From: an uncultured Woeseiaceae bacterium
Lineage (GTDB): Bacteria; Pseudomonadota; Gammaproteobacteria; Steroidobacterales; Woeseiaceae
Reading direction: 5' to 3'
DNA length: 6,585 bases
Assembly (NCBI GenBank): GCA_945787435.1
Contig: CALZHX010000078.1
Coordinates: 1-6,585, forward strand
Shown: piece by piece, positions 5,503 to 6,585 of the stretch
Layout of the letters: each line of letters opens with the position of its first letter
Position numbering within the stretch: position 1 is the stretch's first letter
The notes under the pieces: model-generated
Databases searched by the model: none
What the model was told of the DNA's origin: nothing
The model's input: the letters and a program-made list of their open reading frames with translations, nothing else
Program-made: the position numbers and the translations under genes

Positions 5503-5540
5503 TTGATACTGTAGTTATGTACAGGTGTTTGTGGAATAAT
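5503..5540 (+). promoter_or_regulatory. recA promoter
   Basis: TTGATA at 5503-5508 runs straight into the LexA box, just as at the E. coli recA promoter. However, the hexamer 17 bases downstream (5526-5531, TGTTTG) is a poor -10. A better -10 is AATAAT at 5535-5540, preceded by TGG, which is an extended -10 motif; its own -35 region would fall within the LexA box (about 5512-5517). In either reading LexA would block polymerase. Transcription would begin near 5547, giving a leader of roughly 33 bases before ATG 5580. Confidence 0.65.
5509..5524. promoter_or_regulatory. LexA operator (SOS box) of recA
   Basis: CTGTAGTTATGTACAG matches the gammaproteobacterial LexA consensus CTGT-N8-ACAG exactly in both half-sites, with TA in front as in the extended E. 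coli consensus. It sits 56 bases upstream of the recA ATG and between the promoter elements. Repression by LexA and induction on DNA damage follow from established knowledge of this site class. Confidence 0.92.
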
Positions 5541-5579
5541 AGCACCCCTTCAATCACACCAACCGGATGGCTCTAGACA

Positions 5580-6585
5580 ATGGATGACAATCGTAAAAAG
5601 GCGCTCGCGGCTGCCCTCGGACAAATCGAAAAACAGTTTGGCAAAGGCTCGGTCATGCGCCTTGGCGATAGCACTACAGCCCGTGATATTGAGGTTGTTT
5701 CGACGGGCTCGATCGGGCTCGACGTGGCCCTCGGCATCGGTGGTGTGCCCAAGGGCCGTGTGGTCGAGGTCTACGGGCCCGAGTCTTCCGGCAAGACGAC
5801 ATTGACGCTGCAGATAATTGCGGAGGCACAGAAGACGGGCGGCACGGCCGCCTTCGTCGATGCCGAACACGCACTCGACCCAAGTTATGCCGAGAAACTC
5901 GGTGTCAACGTCGATGAACTGCTCGTGTCGCAACCCGATACCGGCGAACAGGCACTCGAAATCACCGACATGCTCGTGCGCTCAGGCGCGGTCGATATCA
6001 TCGTTGTCGACTCGGTTGCGGCATTAACGCCGAAAGCCGAGATCGAGGGTGAGATGGGCGACTCACACATGGGTCTGCAGGCTCGCCTGATGTCGCAGGC
6101 ACTCAGGAAGCTGACTGGCAACATCAAGCGCTCGAACGCGATGGTTGTCTTCATTAACCAGATTCGCATGAAGATCGGCGTCATGTTCGGCAGCCCCGAA
6201 ACGACGACCGGCGGTAACGCACTCAAGTTCTATTCTTCAGTACGTCTCGACATTCGGCGTATTGGTGCCATCAAGAAAGGCGACGAGGTCATCGGTAACC
6301 AGACGCGCGTCAAAGTCGTCAAGAACAAGGTATCGCCGCCGTTCAAGATGGCCGAGTTCGAAATACTGTACGGTCTCGGTATTTCGCGTGAAGGCGAGAT
6401 CATCGACCTCGGTGTGCAACATGGCCTGATCGACAAGGCCGGTTCCTGGGACAGCTACGGCGAAGATCGCATTGGCCAGGGCAAGGAGAACGTGCGCGAA
6501 TACCTGAAGACGAATCCGGAAACGTCCGCCGAAATCGAAGCGAAAATCCGCGCCATCCTGCTGCCAGAAACGACGGATGCACCGA
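5580..6585 (+). CDS. recA: Recombinase RecA (335 codons, C-terminus beyond right edge)
   Basis: RecA polymerises on single-stranded DNA, catalyses homologous pairing and strand exchange, and triggers LexA self-cleavage in the SOS response. The visible 335 residues lack only the short acidic C-terminal tail. The Walker A motif is GPESSGKTT (66-74). The catalytic Glu96 lies in VDAEHALDP. Walker B ends at Asp144 in VDIIVVDS. DNA-binding loop L1 (around EGEMGDSHMG) and L2 (around GSPETTTGGNA) are intact. ATG 5580 gives the family N-terminus, with MDDNRKKALAAALGQIEKQF resembling E. coli. GGATGG at 5565-5570 is a modest ribosome binding site. A LexA box lies just upstream. Whether recX follows cannot be seen. 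Confidence 0.98.
   Translation, partial: MDDNRKKALAAALGQIEKQFGKGSVMRLGDSTTARDIEVVSTGSIGLDVALGIGGVPKGRVVEVYGPESSGKTTLTLQIIAEAQKTGGTAAFVDAEHALDPSYAEKLGVNVDELLVSQPDTGEQALEITDMLVRSGAVDIIVVDSVAALTPKAEIEGEMGDSHMGLQARLMSQALRKLTGNIKRSNAMVVFINQIRMKIGVMFGSPETTTGGNALKFYSSVRLDIRRIGAIKKGDEVIGNQTRVKVVKNKVSPPFKMAEFEILYGLGISREGEIIDLGVQHGLIDKAGSWDSYGEDRIGQGKENVREYLKTNPETSAEIEAKIRAILLPETTDAP

Noticed and set aside
5550..5933. 127-codon minus-strand frame opposite the recA 5' end
   Set aside because: It overlaps the conserved N-terminus of recA and shows no protein family features.

Overview
The window comes from a proteobacterial chromosome, most likely a gammaproteobacterium. The evidence is a RecA very close to the E. 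coli type, an E. coli-like LexA box in the recA promoter, and the mutS / pncC-recA neighbourhood. The DNA looks GC-rich and is almost fully coding. Genus and species cannot be read from the sequence alone.

Leftward block (minus strand, 3329 down to 1). Two half-size DUF1538 membrane proteins are followed by a PII-like signalling protein, a two-CBS-domain protein and the 5' part of mutS, which runs off the left edge. The first four genes overlap one another by 1 to 10 bases, and mutS follows the CBS gene after 11 bases. This reads as one polycistronic unit. The four-gene membrane/PII/CBS set is the most novel part: a membrane protein pair of unknown function apparently packaged with two small cytoplasmic sensors, and with mutS at its tail.

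Rightward block (plus strand, 3372 to 6585). A family 4 glycosyltransferase comes first, and its expected start codon is directly followed by an in-frame TAA. It overlaps pncC (NMN amidase, CinA C-terminal type), which overlaps thpR (RNA 2',3'-cyclic phosphodiesterase). A 120-base gap then carries a LexA-regulated promoter, followed by recA, which runs off the right edge.

The two blocks diverge from a short control region at about 3330-3425. This region holds a 17-bp near-palindrome just before the DUF1538 start and an AT-rich stretch that could serve promoters in both directions. No tRNA, rRNA, IS element, CRISPR array or convincing intrinsic terminator is visible. The layout looks like a mutS / pncC-recA DNA-repair neighbourhood into which a membrane/PII/CBS operon and a glycosyltransferase gene have been placed.
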